A stretch of DNA of 43,523 bases from Tetrahymena elliotti 4EA (Eukaryota; Ciliophora; Oligohymenophorea; Hymenostomatida; Tetrahymenidae): the NCBI GenBank assembly GCA_000231825.2, contig JH720316.1, forward strand, positions 790,284-833,806, written 5' to 3'. Within the stretch, counting starts at the first letter, position 1. Every line of letters begins with the position of its first letter. The position numbers and the translations under genes were made by a program. Below are positions 11,521-24,339 of this stretch, one piece after another. Below the pieces are notes generated by a model. The model was not told the DNA's origin. It saw nothing but the letters and a program-made list of their open reading frames with translations, and did no database searches.

Positions 11521-12296
11521 TAAATTATTATAAATTTTAGAACAAATTTCGTCTTAAATGTATTTAATTCTTACTTATTTTTTTTATGAAAACTTAAAAA
11601 ACTGCTATTCAGTATAGCTCAAAAAAATATTAGTATGCTAGTTAATTTTTAGATTGATAGCGCATAAATTAAATTAATAATTAAATCTAAAAGAATTACT
11701 AAAATTAAAATAAAACTCAATAATTTCTTTTATGTTAAAAGTAAATAAATATTTAATTCAAAAGATTCACAAATTTGTGAATATTTGAGTAACTTCTTTT
11801 TTTAGTTAAGTGATTTTGTTTAAATTAAAATTTTTAAATTTAATAGCATTTGCCTTATTTAAAAACAAAAAAGATGAAATTTAAAGTTTTATAAAATATA
11901 GATTAAATTAAATGGATAAGCAAGTAAAATTAATTAAAAGTATTGAATAGATCAAAATAAGATCATTTCATTCACCTTAGAATTTTTTCCTACTGTAATT
12001 AATTGAGATTTAAAAAATTTTTAAGATGATCTTAAATTAATATCTTTATTAGTATTAATAGCTAAACTTTTAAATATTTAAAAATATTGTTTTAGAATAA
12101 ATATGAAAATAAAGGCATTTATTATATTTGAGTAAATAAATATTATATTTATTAAAAAGTATTTTTATATAGAAAAATATCAAGATTTTTATTGACAATA
12201 TATGATCATAATATTATTTTTTTTCATTTGTTCTATGTGTTTGCCTATGAGGATGATAAATTTATTTATAAATCTCATATATTATAAAATTTGAAC
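11521..12296. other. Intergenic spacer between copies 4 and 5
   Basis: AT-rich upstream region of copy 4 and 3' flank of copy 5. It holds a perfect 18-bp palindrome, listed separately, inside a block of roughly 90 bp that can be aligned with the upstream regions of copies 1 and 5. No gene seen. Confidence 0.5.
11765..11782. promoter_or_regulatory. Perfect 18-bp palindrome upstream of copy 4
   Basis: ATTCACAAATTTGTGAAT is its own reverse complement. It lies about 245 bp upstream of the copy 4 start. Copy 1 has an imperfect inverted repeat at the matching place (about 2272-2285) and copy 5 a decayed one (about 14825-14845). It could bind a dimeric factor; part of the conservation may simply reflect shared duplication. 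Confidence 0.35.
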
Positions 12297-14564
12297 TCAT
12301 TTATTGTATCTTAAATTTTGTGTTGAATCTATTTTTTACATGAGACTTGGGGTGGCCATATTTTTGGAATTTAAAAATCCTATATTAGGGAAAAGTTTAT
12401 TTTAGGAGTATTTACTAATATATTAATTAAAAGGTATTTTTGATAAGTGTGTCATGTTGGATTGTGATACTTTTATTGATTCATTGTATGATTAATTTAA
12501 AGCAGATTTCTTTTATCCTTTTTTGTCTAATTCTAAAACTGTAATATCAGTCATAAATTCTATTTAAAAAATAACACTATCTTCATTAATTAATTTAATT
12601 TGTGGTTTATCTTGCAAGCATATTTATTTCATTATATTCTTTAAGTACTACCAACATTCACTATTCAAATTTGAAAAGTTTTTTAACCCAAGTAAACTTA
12701 TTTGGTTTAGATCTTCTAAATTTTAGTTTAGATATAGAGATTAGATATTCAAAGTAATTTTTTCACAAAGCTTGTCTTTAATTTAATTCATCTAAATAAG
12801 CTAAATATTTTCTATACCTAATGCTGATATGAAACACAAAATAGTTATGAAAATGAATCCTTTATCTGATTATATTTGCTAATTTGATAATATACCTTCA
12901 ATTTACAAATCATAATCTGAATATGTTGACTTGATTTTTTCCAACACTTCGCTAAACATGAAACTCGAAGTTTGAACAGGTCTCAATTTTTGCAAAAAAG
13001 CTTGTATTATAATTTATATTTAAATAATCTACTTTTATAAATATTAAGTTGAGGTTTCACTTAATTATATGATAGAACTTAACTTTTATTTTACAAAACT
13101 AATTAGTTCACTCACATAATTTTCTCTTTTTAAAAATTTAGTTTCTAAATTTTAAACTCTCTAAACCAAACTGCTATCTTCAAGACAAATAACTAAACAT
13201 GGTTCATTGATCATAAAGTTATAGATGCTTACTTTAAAAAATGTTTTTTTTGATTTTCTAAATTAATTGGAAGAAACATTTAAAGTTTCTATACTCTCTT
13301 GATAAAGAGTTTTCTTATTCATAAATTTAATTTTATGTTTTACATTTTTTCATTTGCTTCAATTTCCCAAAGAGATTAGATTTATTTTGTATAAAGTCAT
13401 TATAAACATGAGCATGTTTTTCAAGTAAGTAATCTTTCAGTGTTTTGAGTCCCTAGCTTCTCTTACTTTAATAAAAACTAGAGCTACACATTTTCACATT
13501 TTCAATCTAAAATTAGCTTAGAAATTCAATATATTTATCTTAATTCTTATGAATATCAAATTCTTTAGCTTTTTGATTGCAATCTTATTTGTTTGACAAA
13601 ATTAAAATTATTATTACAAAGAAATGTTGAAAATAAATTATTGTATCAACTAATGAAAAAAAGTTAATTTTAATAAGTTAATATTGCAATAATAGATACC
13701 ATAGACTGACATTTTATGAGTTCTGTAATCAAAAGATTATAGTATGAATAAATTAGGAATTATTTTTTCAGAGATCTTTTCCCACTATTAGAAATTCTTC
13801 AAAGAAAGAAACAATTTTCTTTCATTTATATTTTTGAAATATTTAAAGACAGTAATGATTAAAATCCACATAAAATAATTGCTTCTCAAGCTGTAAGAAA
13901 GAGTTGAATAGTAAATAATTATAATTATATTCATAATCATAGCTATAGCCTCTCCTTTAAAATGATATAAATCTATCATCCAAAAAACTACTTAAGTCTA
14001 TTAAAAAATTAAATAAGTATTAATTTTAATCTTATTAATTATTTTAGATGAATAAACATAATAAATTGATGAAGAAAGCTAAGAATTAAGCATGTTATTA
14101 CTATCCCAGATAAGTATGACATTTCATAGCTATTTGTCTCTTCTTCTTTTATTTCTAACATAAATACGCATGTAGAAAAAACTAATCCTGCAGTAAAGAT
14201 GAATTATTTGTACTTTATTGGTAAGAAATTGAAAAAAGCTAGAAAAAAAACTGATCCAGCAGTTTTGCTGATTCTAATGAAGTCATATAAAGAATGACTA
14301 ATCATATGAAGAGACGTACTTATGATCATTTCAATGGAAATGAAATAGATTATTTTTAAGTTCTACATTTTTAAAAAACAGTGGTTAAATAAAGATTTTT
14401 AAAAAAATGCATTTTGCATAAAATAGATTTAAATTTGTTTATTTTGAAGTAAATTTAATATAATTTACTTTTTAAATCTACTAGCTACTAAAACTCTCTT
14501 CTAATTTTTCATCTGTGAATCTTGCATACCACTTATGAAGAACATTATCCTGATAATACTTCAT
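12297..14564 (-). pseudogene. Tandem-family copy 5 (type A), intact except for one frameshift in exon 4
   Basis: Exons: 14564-14469, 14362-14102, 13997-13700 and 13583-12297; introns of 106, 104 and 116 nt, with all splice sites kept. The protein starts MKYYQDNVLHKWYARFTDEK and follows copy 4 closely through the membrane region. Near 13313-13345, in the Gln-rich linker, the sequence is 11 nt shorter than copy 4, and the original frame meets TGA at 13206-13204. In the shifted frame the rest of exon 4 is fully open to TGA at 12299-12297 with all family motifs. Either this is a very young pseudogene making only the membrane half plus linker, or it is an assembly error or an indel resolved in transcripts. 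No good GT...AG intron restores the frame. Confidence 0.7.
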
Positions 14565-15128
14565 TAAATTATAATTATTTTTAGAATAAATTTTCGTCTT
14601 AAGTGTACTTAATTATTACTTATTTTATGAATGCTAAAAAAATTAATATTCAATTTAGCTAAGAAACATTTAGTAAGCTATTTAATTCTATAGATTGAAA
14701 GTGCATAAATTAGATTAATAATTTGTTCTAAAAGAAAACCCTAAATTAAAATAAAACTCAATTTAGCTTTATTAAAACAAAAATTTATTAATTTTATATT
14801 AAAAGTGAATATTTATTAAAAGAGATTCACTAATTTATCAATATTTTAGTAAAATTTGTTCATAAATATTGGAACCACTATCATTTAGGAAATTTAGGAT
14901 CTCTTTTTAAAAATTAGATGAAAATTATGGTTCTAGGTTGAATCAATTTCAACATTTATTCAAATATAGGGTAAAAACTAAAATAATCAAAACCTGTCAA
15001 TTTTTTGAGAGCCCAGCTAGCAAGATATTTTTTCAAATTTTTTCGAAAAATAAAAACATAAATTTTTACAAAAATTAACAAGATTTTACAATAATTATAA
15101 AAAAAATAGCTCTTTGATTTGATATTTG
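14565..15128. other. Intergenic spacer between copies 5 and 6
   Basis: AT-rich, with a slightly GC-richer patch at about 14868-15025. That patch contains GAACCA and TGGTTC about 50 bp apart in opposite orientation. No open frame of gene quality, and the arms are too short to call a structured RNA. Confidence 0.45.
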
Positions 15129-17507
15129 TCATTTCAGAGATAAAAGATTATTATGAGTATCATAAAATTTTTATAGAGGAGTTAACAATATTTCAAACTA
15201 TTTATTACTATCACTTAAATTAACTATATTTTTAGAAATAGGACTTGGGTAAATAGAATTAATGAATGAAACTGAATTTTTATGAATAGAATACTCAGAA
15301 TAAATTTTGTGTGTGTTACTTTTTTTACTGTTTTTGGAGATAGATTAAGTTTATCTATTTTAAGTTAAAATAGTAACATCAATGATATACTCAATTTAGA
15401 TTTTTATTTATTAAGTATCATTCATACTTATTTATGGCTTGTCTTTAAGGCAAATTTACTTCATGATATTTTAAATATACTCCCAACACATCAAATTTAT
15501 TTTTGAGTTTATTTTCATACCAAACAAAGATTTTTAAGTATGCTCTTAAATATTTTCATCAACTTTATTTGATTGAATATTGAATACTAATTTTTCACAA
15601 AACTCATCTTAGACTTTTTCTATTTACAAAAACAAAATATTTTCAGAGCCAACAGCTGATATTAAAGATAGCAAAGTTTAAAGTATGAAACTCTTATCAG
15701 AATTCATTTTTAAATTTGATATTCCTTCTTCAATTTGAAAATTTAAATGGGAGTAAATTATTTATATTTTATCAATGATTTCCTAAAATGAAAATTCTGA
15801 TATTTAAATAGGTCTTATCTTTTATATAAAAGCCAATAAAGCAATTTATATTTATGTTACTTATTTCAAAATACTTTCTGTGTTAATTGTCTTTTCAATT
15901 GAAGCTAATTTACCCAAAATAAAATGTATCGTTTCTAATATAAGATCCTTATTTTATGAAAAATTATTTTCTAATTTCTTCATTTTTTGATAAAAGCTAA
16001 TATCTTCTAAGCAAAGTACTAAAAATGGCTCACTCATAAAAAGTTTATGAATATCAACTTTAAAAAATGTTTTTTTTTATTTATTTTGTGAAATGAAAGA
16101 AACTTTTAAAGTTTCAATAACTTCTTAATCAATCGTCTCTTTTGTCTCCTAAATTTGTTATAAATCTAAACTCTTTCTTTTGTGATGGTGAGTTTTCATT
16201 GAACTAAATTTTTACTATGAATTCATTTTATTTTGCACAAAAGATTAGTAAATATCTGCATGCTTTTAGAGCAAATAATCTTTGAGATTTTTGATTTTGC
16301 TATTTTAATCTTACTATTCTATATGAAGTTAACTTAGAAACTCAATATATTTTTCTTAGCTCTTTTAGATACCAAATTATTATGCTCTTGTATTACAATC
16401 TATATATTTTTTAAACATTCCAATAATTAAAAAAAGAGCTCTTAGTGAAATGAAAATTATTTTATTATTCTTAAAAATCATTCACTTATTTTTAAAAAAG
16501 TACTAAGTTAATAATTTACTTCAGTATTACTTTTAATCAAATAAGATTACTGGTTTAATTTTTCGAGTCTTCAAAAAAAATAAATGAATTTCTAAAAAAA
16601 TTGTTGTTTTTTTGTATTTTTAATTGATATTAAATAAATAGAAAGAATTGCAATTTTACCATAGACTGACATCTTGTGTGTTCTATAGTCAAATTACTGC
16701 AAAATAAATAAATTAGGAATTATTTTCTCAAATATTTTCTCCCACTCTTGAAAATTTTTTATGGCTAGATATAATTTTCTATCATTTATGTTGTGGGAAT
16801 ATTTATACGCACATAAGATTAAAATACAGAAGGAGTAATTGAAGCTATAAATGTAGCTTATTTACTGAAAATAAATGATTATTCCTAAATTCATTATCAT
16901 CGCTATCGTTTCTAACTTAAAATTTTGTACTTCTACTATCCAAATTACAGATTAAGTCTATTTGTATAAAAAAAGCATTAGTATTTTTAGATTGCCAAAG
17001 TCTTTGAATGCAAAAAATCATTTAAATTTAAAATGTGAAATAAATGGTAAAAGGTATATTTACAATCCCATTCATATAATATATCTCAATGTTTTTATGT
17101 TATTCATTTGCATTTCTTTGGCATATACTATAAGTAGAGTAAATCTGTCCTAGCATGATCAAGTATTAAGAATATTTCATAGGAATAAATTTTATGAGTA
17201 ACATCATTATAAAAGAGCCAATTATTTGCATATAAACCAATGTTTTTCCTTCAGAGAAAGCAACAGCCTGTAAAATACTGAAAAAGATAATTCTGATGCA
17301 TATCAAATAACATATTTGGAATCGCTTTTATATATTGTTTATATTGAAATAATTATTCATATTATGCTAGTTTATAAAATTTATTCAGCATTTAAAGTAA
17401 TATTAAGTTACTTATGAGAAACAGTCTACGTGAAAGCTCTTTTCTAACTCACTATCTTTAAATTTAGCTTACCATTTCTATAAAATATCATCTTTATAAT
17501 ATTTCAT
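15129..17507 (-). CDS. Tandem-family copy 6 (type B), 641-aa multi-pass membrane protein with degenerate kinase-like tail
   Basis: Exons: 17507-17412, 17324-17064, 16957-16660 and 16399-15129; introns of 87, 106 and 260 nt. The frame is open to TGA at 15131-15129. It starts MKYYKDDILQKWQAKFKDSE. Exon 2 begins RFQICYLICIRIIFFSILQA and ends IYYMNGI. Exon 3 carries NINDRKLYLAIKNFQEWE and IIPNLFILQQFDYRTHKM. Exon 4 has TFFKVDIHKLFMSEPFLV then LCLEDISFYQKMKKLENN, and the tail CWEYIQNIMKQICLKDKP. Its C-terminus is Ser/Thr/Asn-rich. This is the only intact type B gene and the yardstick for the lesions of copy 3. Compared with type A, the linker before the second PAS-like strand differs and intron 3 is longer. 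Confidence 0.86.
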
Positions 17508-18125
17508 TTTAAATTGCTTTAGGCTATATTTTCTTTTAAGTTGATGAAAGTAGTTTAAAAATTAAATAATTAATTAGTCCTTTTAATCCTTATTTTTTAT
17601 TTCTTAGCTTCTATTATTGAAAAATTTTTTTGTTTTCCTTTTTTAATATTTTTTCCAAAAAAAATGAGTAGCGTTATTAATAAGATTAAAAAATTAAATA
17701 TGTGTGTAGCTAAAAAGTAATGATTACTTTTCCTATTTGATTTTTGTAATTCAAGTTAATAAATTTTTTGATTAAAATTTAGCTTGAATTAACTAACAAA
17801 ATACTTGAGTTTTCAATTTTTATAAATTACTAACTATTGTAATAATAAAAAAATACAATTTAAGAAAATACAAAAAAATTTCTTTTGATTAAAATTCTTA
17901 AAATAGAAAAATATTTAAGATTAAATGTAAAATAATATTGAGATAAAAAATAACAAGTATAGTAATAGATAAATTTGAAAAAAAATTATATATTTTGGAT
18001 AAAAATTTTTTAAAATGAATCAATAACTATGAACATATTTTGCAAATTTTCTATTTTATTTTTTAATAATTGTTTAATTTAGAAATGCTCTGTAAGTATT
18101 TTTTTTAACAAGAATATTGAATAGA
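17508..18125. other. Intergenic spacer between copies 6 and 7
   Basis: Very AT-rich spacer (many A and T runs) forming the upstream region of copy 6 and the 3' flank of copy 7. Nothing recognisable in it. Confidence 0.5.
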
Positions 18126-20953
18126 TCAGGAAATATCTTTTCTTTAATTTTAGGTAATTTTTTAAAAGTTGTAAACAAAATTAGCTATTGGTTTATCAAT
18201 TTTTGTTAGATCTATTTCTTTGTCTTTGGAGGTAAATTTTACACAAATTTGAGAAGATTAGATTGAATCAAGTCTAATTTAATCTTCAGTAACTTGATCA
18301 TGTTCTAATTCTTTAATAGTTTATATTAATTTAATGCTACTCTATTTAGATGGAGATTTAAAGCTGTTTTTATGGAGACTTTGCTGGATATTAGATTTTG
18401 TTATATTTAAAATGCTAGCACAAGTTGGCTTTTTTAACATTTGAGGAGAAAAAATAAGCTTATCTTAATTATTAGTTAAGGATTATTTTAGTAAATTTAC
18501 ATCAGTTAAATACTCCAGCTTTATTAAAATTGAATTATCTTTCTAGAAGTAAATCTCAGGTTTATCTTAGAGACAGACACATTTCATAATATTTTGTAAT
18601 TATTTAAAACACATAGAATTTAATTTCTAGTAATTTACTAGATCAAATAAGTTAAAGGTTTTTTCTTGCTCATTTATTTGATCAGAGCTTTTAACACTTA
18701 TGTTTAAACTTACTTTTTCTGTTAGCTTATCTTTGAATTGGCTGATTTCAATTTAAGAAATATTTTCTAACCCAAAGCTTGAAAGGATAGTAAATATTGA
18801 TTTAAAAACGTATTTTTTATCAGATAATAGATTCAAATCTTAATATTCGCCAAGGATGTTTATATTTTGATCATTGAATATTAATTTTATTTTATCAATT
18901 ATTTCACTGAATTAGAATTACTATATGTTTAAAGGATTTAATTTTTGTAGAAAAGATTGAAGGATAAGCTTGAATTCCATAATTTTACGCTAAAAGTTTC
19001 TGATGGAAGATTACTTTGCACTTTAAAAAGCTTACATTTTTTTTTCAAGACATTTAACTAATTCCTATACTAAATCAACTTAATTAATTTATTTTTCTTT
19101 TAAATGCTGAATTTTTTAAAATAAACTAATGTCTTCCATACAAATAATTAAAAATGGTTCATTCATATTTAAAGGAAAGATCTTAACTTTAAAACACACC
19201 TTTTTTTAAGTTTCTTAGTTTGTCATAGATACACTTAAATTTTCTACAAAATCTTGGCTTCTATCACCTTCTTTCTATTTTCCTTAATTATTTGGACTTT
19301 ATCTAATATTTTTAATTTTCATGTCTTAATATTTTTTTTAAGTATTTGCTTCATTTTCTATATAAAATCTATATATTTCTTCATGTCTTTTGAGTAAATA
19401 ATCTTTAAGGGTACGTACTCCTTGATTGCTAAAAAATGAGTCAAAGGGCTTTGAAATTGTCAAGAATTCTTCTATTTTCAAAAGGCTTAAGAATTCAATA
19501 TATTTTTCCGAGCTACTATTAATTTAGTATTTCTTTGCTCTCTGGTTACAGTCTAATTTGTTAAAAAAATACTTAAATTTAAAATATTATTAACATTTAA
19601 ATATTTAGTAATAATCTTATTGACTTTATTTTCTTTTAAAACTCACTATTTAAAACAATTTTCATAGATTTAATTTATAACCATTCAATACCATTTTTCA
19701 TTTTTTATCGCATGTAATTAATTACAAAAATTTTTGATTTCTAAGGTTAAAAAATTGATGAAGAACAATTTTTGATGGTATTTTTGATTGGAATATTATT
19801 TAAAAAAAGAAGTAGATGAGTTTTTGAAATCATAAATAAATAAATAATTATAAGAATTTCAAGAATTATTATAAGCTTTAATTTGTTTCTTTTTTAAGAA
19901 TGAATTATTCCCAAGGAGAAATAACAAATAATTTGGGAAATTATATGCTTAAATGATGTAATAATAAATCAATTCATTAAAAGAAATTGTATTTTTAATT
20001 ATGTAAACAAAATACCATAAACTTTCATTTTGTGAGTTCTGTAATCAAATGATTGCAAAATAAATAAATTTGGTATAATTTTTTCAGATAATCGCTCCCA
20101 TTCTTAGAAGTTCTTAAGAGCAAGATATAATTTTCTATCATTAATGTTATGAGAGTATTTATAAAAGCAAATAATCATAATGGGTAAAAAGTAATTAATG
20201 CTATAATTATATTCTAGTTATTAATAATAAACTATTATCCCAAAGCTGATAAGGATAGAGAGAGATTCAGCCAAAAAATTTTAACATTCAACTATCCAGT
20301 ACATAACTTAAACCTTTTTATAAATTAATTAATTAATGAACTATTTAATGATATCATCTTAAATTTCAAAAATTCTACTTTCTCAAAATAATAATAGCAA
20401 ATTTATGTGATAAATTAATTATTAAATAAATTTGAATATTCCATTTACTATAGAGGAAAGAGTTTGATAAGAATTAAAATAAATTAAATTTAACTGAATG
20501 ATTAAAATAATTATTACAATTCCATTTAGATAGTAGATTTCAGGATTCTTATGAATATTTATTTAATTCACCTTGCAGATAGAGTAGGTAGCATAAATCT
20601 ATGTAAACATTATTATATATTAAGAGTATTTCTTGGGCGCATATTTTATAAATATCATAAAACAAATACCAGCACAATTTTAAATCAACCTATATAATTG
20701 ATATCCATCTACAAATATCATTAACATTGTGTTCTACACAATAACTTAAATGGCTAACAAATAAACTAGCTTAAATCTCTATATTTTAATAAAACTTTTA
20801 TTTCTAATTGAAGCTTTTGCTATATAAAAATACTTAAAATTAAACAAATTCTTTTACCTTAGAATACAAATCAATATGAAATTTATCTTCAACATCCTAA
20901 TCTTTGAATTTTGCTTTTATTTTACTTAAAACATCATCTTGATAATATTTCAT
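18126..20953 (-). CDS. Tandem-family copy 7 (type C), 693-aa multi-pass membrane protein with degenerate kinase-like tail
   Basis: Exons: 20953-20858, 20778-20518, 20313-20016 and 19552-18126; introns of 79, 204 and 463 nt, the last being the longest in the family. Open to TGA at 18128-18126. The N-terminus is MKYYQDDVLSKIKAKFKDQD. Exon 2 begins RFKLVYLLAIQVIVQNTMLM and exon 3 contains NINDRKLYLALKNFQEWE and FDYRTHKMKVY. Exon 4 has NEPFLIICMEDISLFQKI, then SDKKYVFKSIFTILSSFG and CFKQLQNIMKCVCLQDKP. Its C-terminal extension is about 40 residues longer than in types A and B and is partly shared with copy 8. Start and splice sites were chosen by alignment to the other copies and keep one continuous frame. 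Confidence 0.83.
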
Positions 20954-21729
20954 AGAATTTTGTTTTCGCTAAATTGTTTTTGCTTCTTTTTTGTAACAAT
21001 AATTTGATAAATAATATTAATGAATTAATTATTTCTTTTTAAGAGTGGAAATTATTTATTATGCTTAACAGTTTGCTATAAAAAGGCAATTAAATTAATT
21101 TACTCTATTCAAGTACTAAAATAATGTAAATGTTATTCATAAAAATAATATTAGTAAGGGAAATAACATTCAGACGCTAAATACCAAGCTATGATCAACT
21201 TACTAACCTAAAAATTCGTTATCATTTTTAGAAATTAAAAAAAATTAAAAACCATACCATTTCTATGTTTTAAGAATATTTGAATTTTTATCTTATTTTA
21301 AAGTTAAATGTTTAGATGAATCATTAAGTATTTTTTATTTACAATTTTTTTAATACATAAGTAATTTTTAGTTCTTCTAAGCAATTATTAAGGAGGGGAG
21401 GGGACACTACTCTGTTTTAAATTTATATTTTTGTTAAGTCTACCATATAGGTATTATTTTATTTATTTTGAGGTTTAAGTTTCATATTTATCCCTACCAA
21501 ATATCAGAAAACAAATCTCCAATTTAGATTGCTAAAGTAAATTTTAGAAGTTAATTTTTCTATAAATTTGATAAATATTTTAATTATTTATTTCAATATT
21601 TCTTCATAAGTAATAGTATTTAAGTAAAAATAAATGCATAACGAAAAGCAAAATTAAATATATTTTTTAATAATTAGGTTTTAAATTTATTAGTTAGTTT
21701 TTAATGATATATTTTTAATTATGTGGCTT
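20954..21729. other. Intergenic spacer between copies 7 and 8
   Basis: AT-rich upstream region of copy 7 and 3' flank of copy 8. It contains a G-rich tract at 21391-21404, listed separately. No gene seen. Confidence 0.5.
21391..21404 (+). repeat. G-rich homopurine tract
   Basis: AGGAGGGGAGGGGA, purines only with two G4 runs, in very AT-rich DNA. The same AAGGAGGGG core occurs in the minus-strand reading of the tract at 2997-3018. Both lie in spacers downstream of a family copy, but here the G strand is plus. Confidence 0.7.
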
Positions 21730-24339
21730 TCATAAACTATTATTTCTTTAACTTTAAATGGTATTTATTTATTGAGATTTATATACAAAATTTGCAATAG
21801 GTTAGTTATTTTTTACAGGAGTATCAATTTCTCTTGAATGAGATTTTACACAAAATTGAGAAGATTAAATGGAATTTAGTCTGAATTAGTACTCACTAAA
21901 CTAATCATTTTCACTTTCTTTGATTGTTTACTTAGGCTTTATACTGTTTTGTATAGGTGTGTTTCTGATAAATTTAAGAGTTTGATTCAAAAAGTATGAT
22001 TTTGATACATAACACACGCTAATATAAGTATGCTTTTTTGATAGTGCAGGTGAATTGATAAATTTATCTTAAGTATTCTTTACATCAGCTAAAAAATCAA
22101 TTTAAATTTATATTTAAGAATTATCTAACAAGGTTATACTAGGTTTATCATTTAAGCATATTGGTTTCATTATATTTTAAAAATATTTGGAACACATAGA
22201 ATTTAATTTTTGATAGTTCTTTAAATTAAAAAAGTAAATGCAGATTCATTTATTTATTATCTATTTTAAGCATTTATTACTAGAGTTATTTTTTCTGATA
22301 ATTTATCCTTAGATGAACTGATTTGTATCTAATTTATGTTTTCAAATCTCAAGCTAGAAATAATAGAAAAAATTGATATAAAAATGTATTTTTTATCTGA
22401 AAATATCTCCAAATCTGAATAATCACCAAAGATGTTCATATTTTTATCATTATAAATTAATTTTATCTTCTCAATTATTTCACAGAAATAAAATTATTAA
22501 ATGTTTAAAGGCTTTAGTTTTTGTTAAAATGATTGTAGAATAAACTTAAACTGCATGATTCTAAGCTAAATTATTCTTATTGAAGATTATTTAGATTGTT
22601 AGATAAAACACACTTTATCCTCTAAACATTTTACTAATTCTTAAACTAAATCAACTTGATAAATCGATTTTTCTTTCAAATTTTGAATTTTTTAGAATAA
22701 GCTAATATCTTCCATGCAAATAATTAGAAATGGTTCATTCATATGTAAAGGAAATATTTTAATTTTAAAACCTATTTTTTTTTATGTTTCTTAATTAATC
22801 ATTGATACACTTAAATTTTCTACAAAACCCTAACCTCCATCTGCTTCTTTCAAATATTTTATTGATGAATTTAAGTTTTATATTTAATTTAGGTTTTTGA
22901 TTTTCATTTTTTTGTACTTAATTTTTGCATTCGAATCACTTTCTATGTATACTCTATACATTTCTTCATGCTTTTAAAGTAAATAATCTTTCAGTGTGCT
23001 TATTTTCTTATTTTTATCAAAGTATTCAAAAGGCTTTGTAACTGTTAAAAATTTTTCTATTTTCATTTAGCTTAAGAACTTAATATACTTTTCCTAGCTT
23101 TAGTTGATCTAATACTTTTTAGCTCTATCAATGCAATCTTTTTAAATAATAAAAATATCTTATTTTAATACAGAATAAAAATAAATAACTTATTTCTTTA
23201 GTAAGAAAAAGTTGATAAATATTTTGTAAAATAAAAATGGAAGAATTGATAAAAAAAATATTTCAAAATCGAACAATAAACCTGAGAGTTTTTAACTACA
23301 AAAAGAAAACTATCAATGAAGTATCATTTTTATAATTAGTTAAAAGTTGGTTCAGTGTGGAAGAAGAAAATTAATAGTGTTGTGTTTATCAAGTATTAAA
23401 ATACTCAAGATTGCTGCTTGCTATACAAAATATTATTTGAATCACAAAAATATTTTACCATAAACCTACATTCTATGAGTTCTGTAATCGAATGACTGTA
23501 AAATAAATAAATTTGGTATAATTTTTTGAGAGAGAGATATTCCCACTCTTAGAAGTTCTGTAGAGTTAAGTAGAGTTTTCTCTCATTTATATTATGTGTA
23601 TATTTATAGAAGCATATGATGATAATAGTGAAAAAATAGTTAGTGGAATAATTATAAGGTATTTGTTAATAGATAGTGATTATCCCAAAACTGATTAACA
23701 TAGAAAGAAATTCAGCTGGAAAATTCTGACATTCAACTATCCAATACATAACTTAAATCTATTAGTTAATTAAATATTTATTACTCGCTATATCAATCAA
23801 TTAATAACATTTTTTATAATTTTTTATAGCTTCTTTATAAAATATTATAAATCTATTAACATGTGTGTATTTTATTATTTATTAAAACAATTTTAATACT
23901 AAAAATAATATTTACAATTCCATTAAGATAATAAAGTTTTGGATGTCTATGACGATTCATTTAATTTACACTGCAGATAGAGTAAGTAGTGAATATTTAA
24001 GTTAACATAATTATATACTAAGAGTATTTCCTGGGAGCATACTTTATAAACATCATAAAAAAAATGCTAGCTATAATTGAGCTTAGGTGGTAAAAACTAA
24101 ATCCATTCACAATAGCATGGCAGAGACACTTTATACAATCACAAATATAGCAATCAAATTTACCAGCTAGAACCTCTACAGTTTAAAGAAAAATTTTGTT
24201 TAAAATATGGATTTCATTTGAAATCAAAGTGAAATATGATTACTTTTGAATGCAAATCAGCATGAAACTTGTCTTCAAAATCATTCCCTTTAAATTTAGC
24301 TAACCATTTATTGAGGATTTGATCTTTATAATAATTCAA
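21730..24339 (-). pseudogene. Tandem-family copy 8 (type C), start codon lost and several frameshifts
   Basis: Closest to copy 7. The first codon is TTG instead of ATG (24339-24337) and no nearby in-frame ATG replaces it. In exon 2 (24151-23916) about 7 nt is missing from the first membrane segment. The only in-frame rescue would be an acceptor 2 nt further on, and that destroys the segment. Exon 3 (23758-23459) is 300 nt instead of 298 because a GA repeat at 23528-23537 gained 2 nt. Exon 4 (from 23137) is open for most of its length but lacks about 7 nt near 22211-22255, after which the copy 7 frame resumes to TGA at 21732-21730. Splice sites are all kept, which suggests recent inactivation. 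Confidence 0.75.

Noticed and set aside
16962..17153. Plus-strand frame over copy 6
   Set aside because: It overlaps exon 2 and intron 2 of the minus-strand gene and has no independent support.
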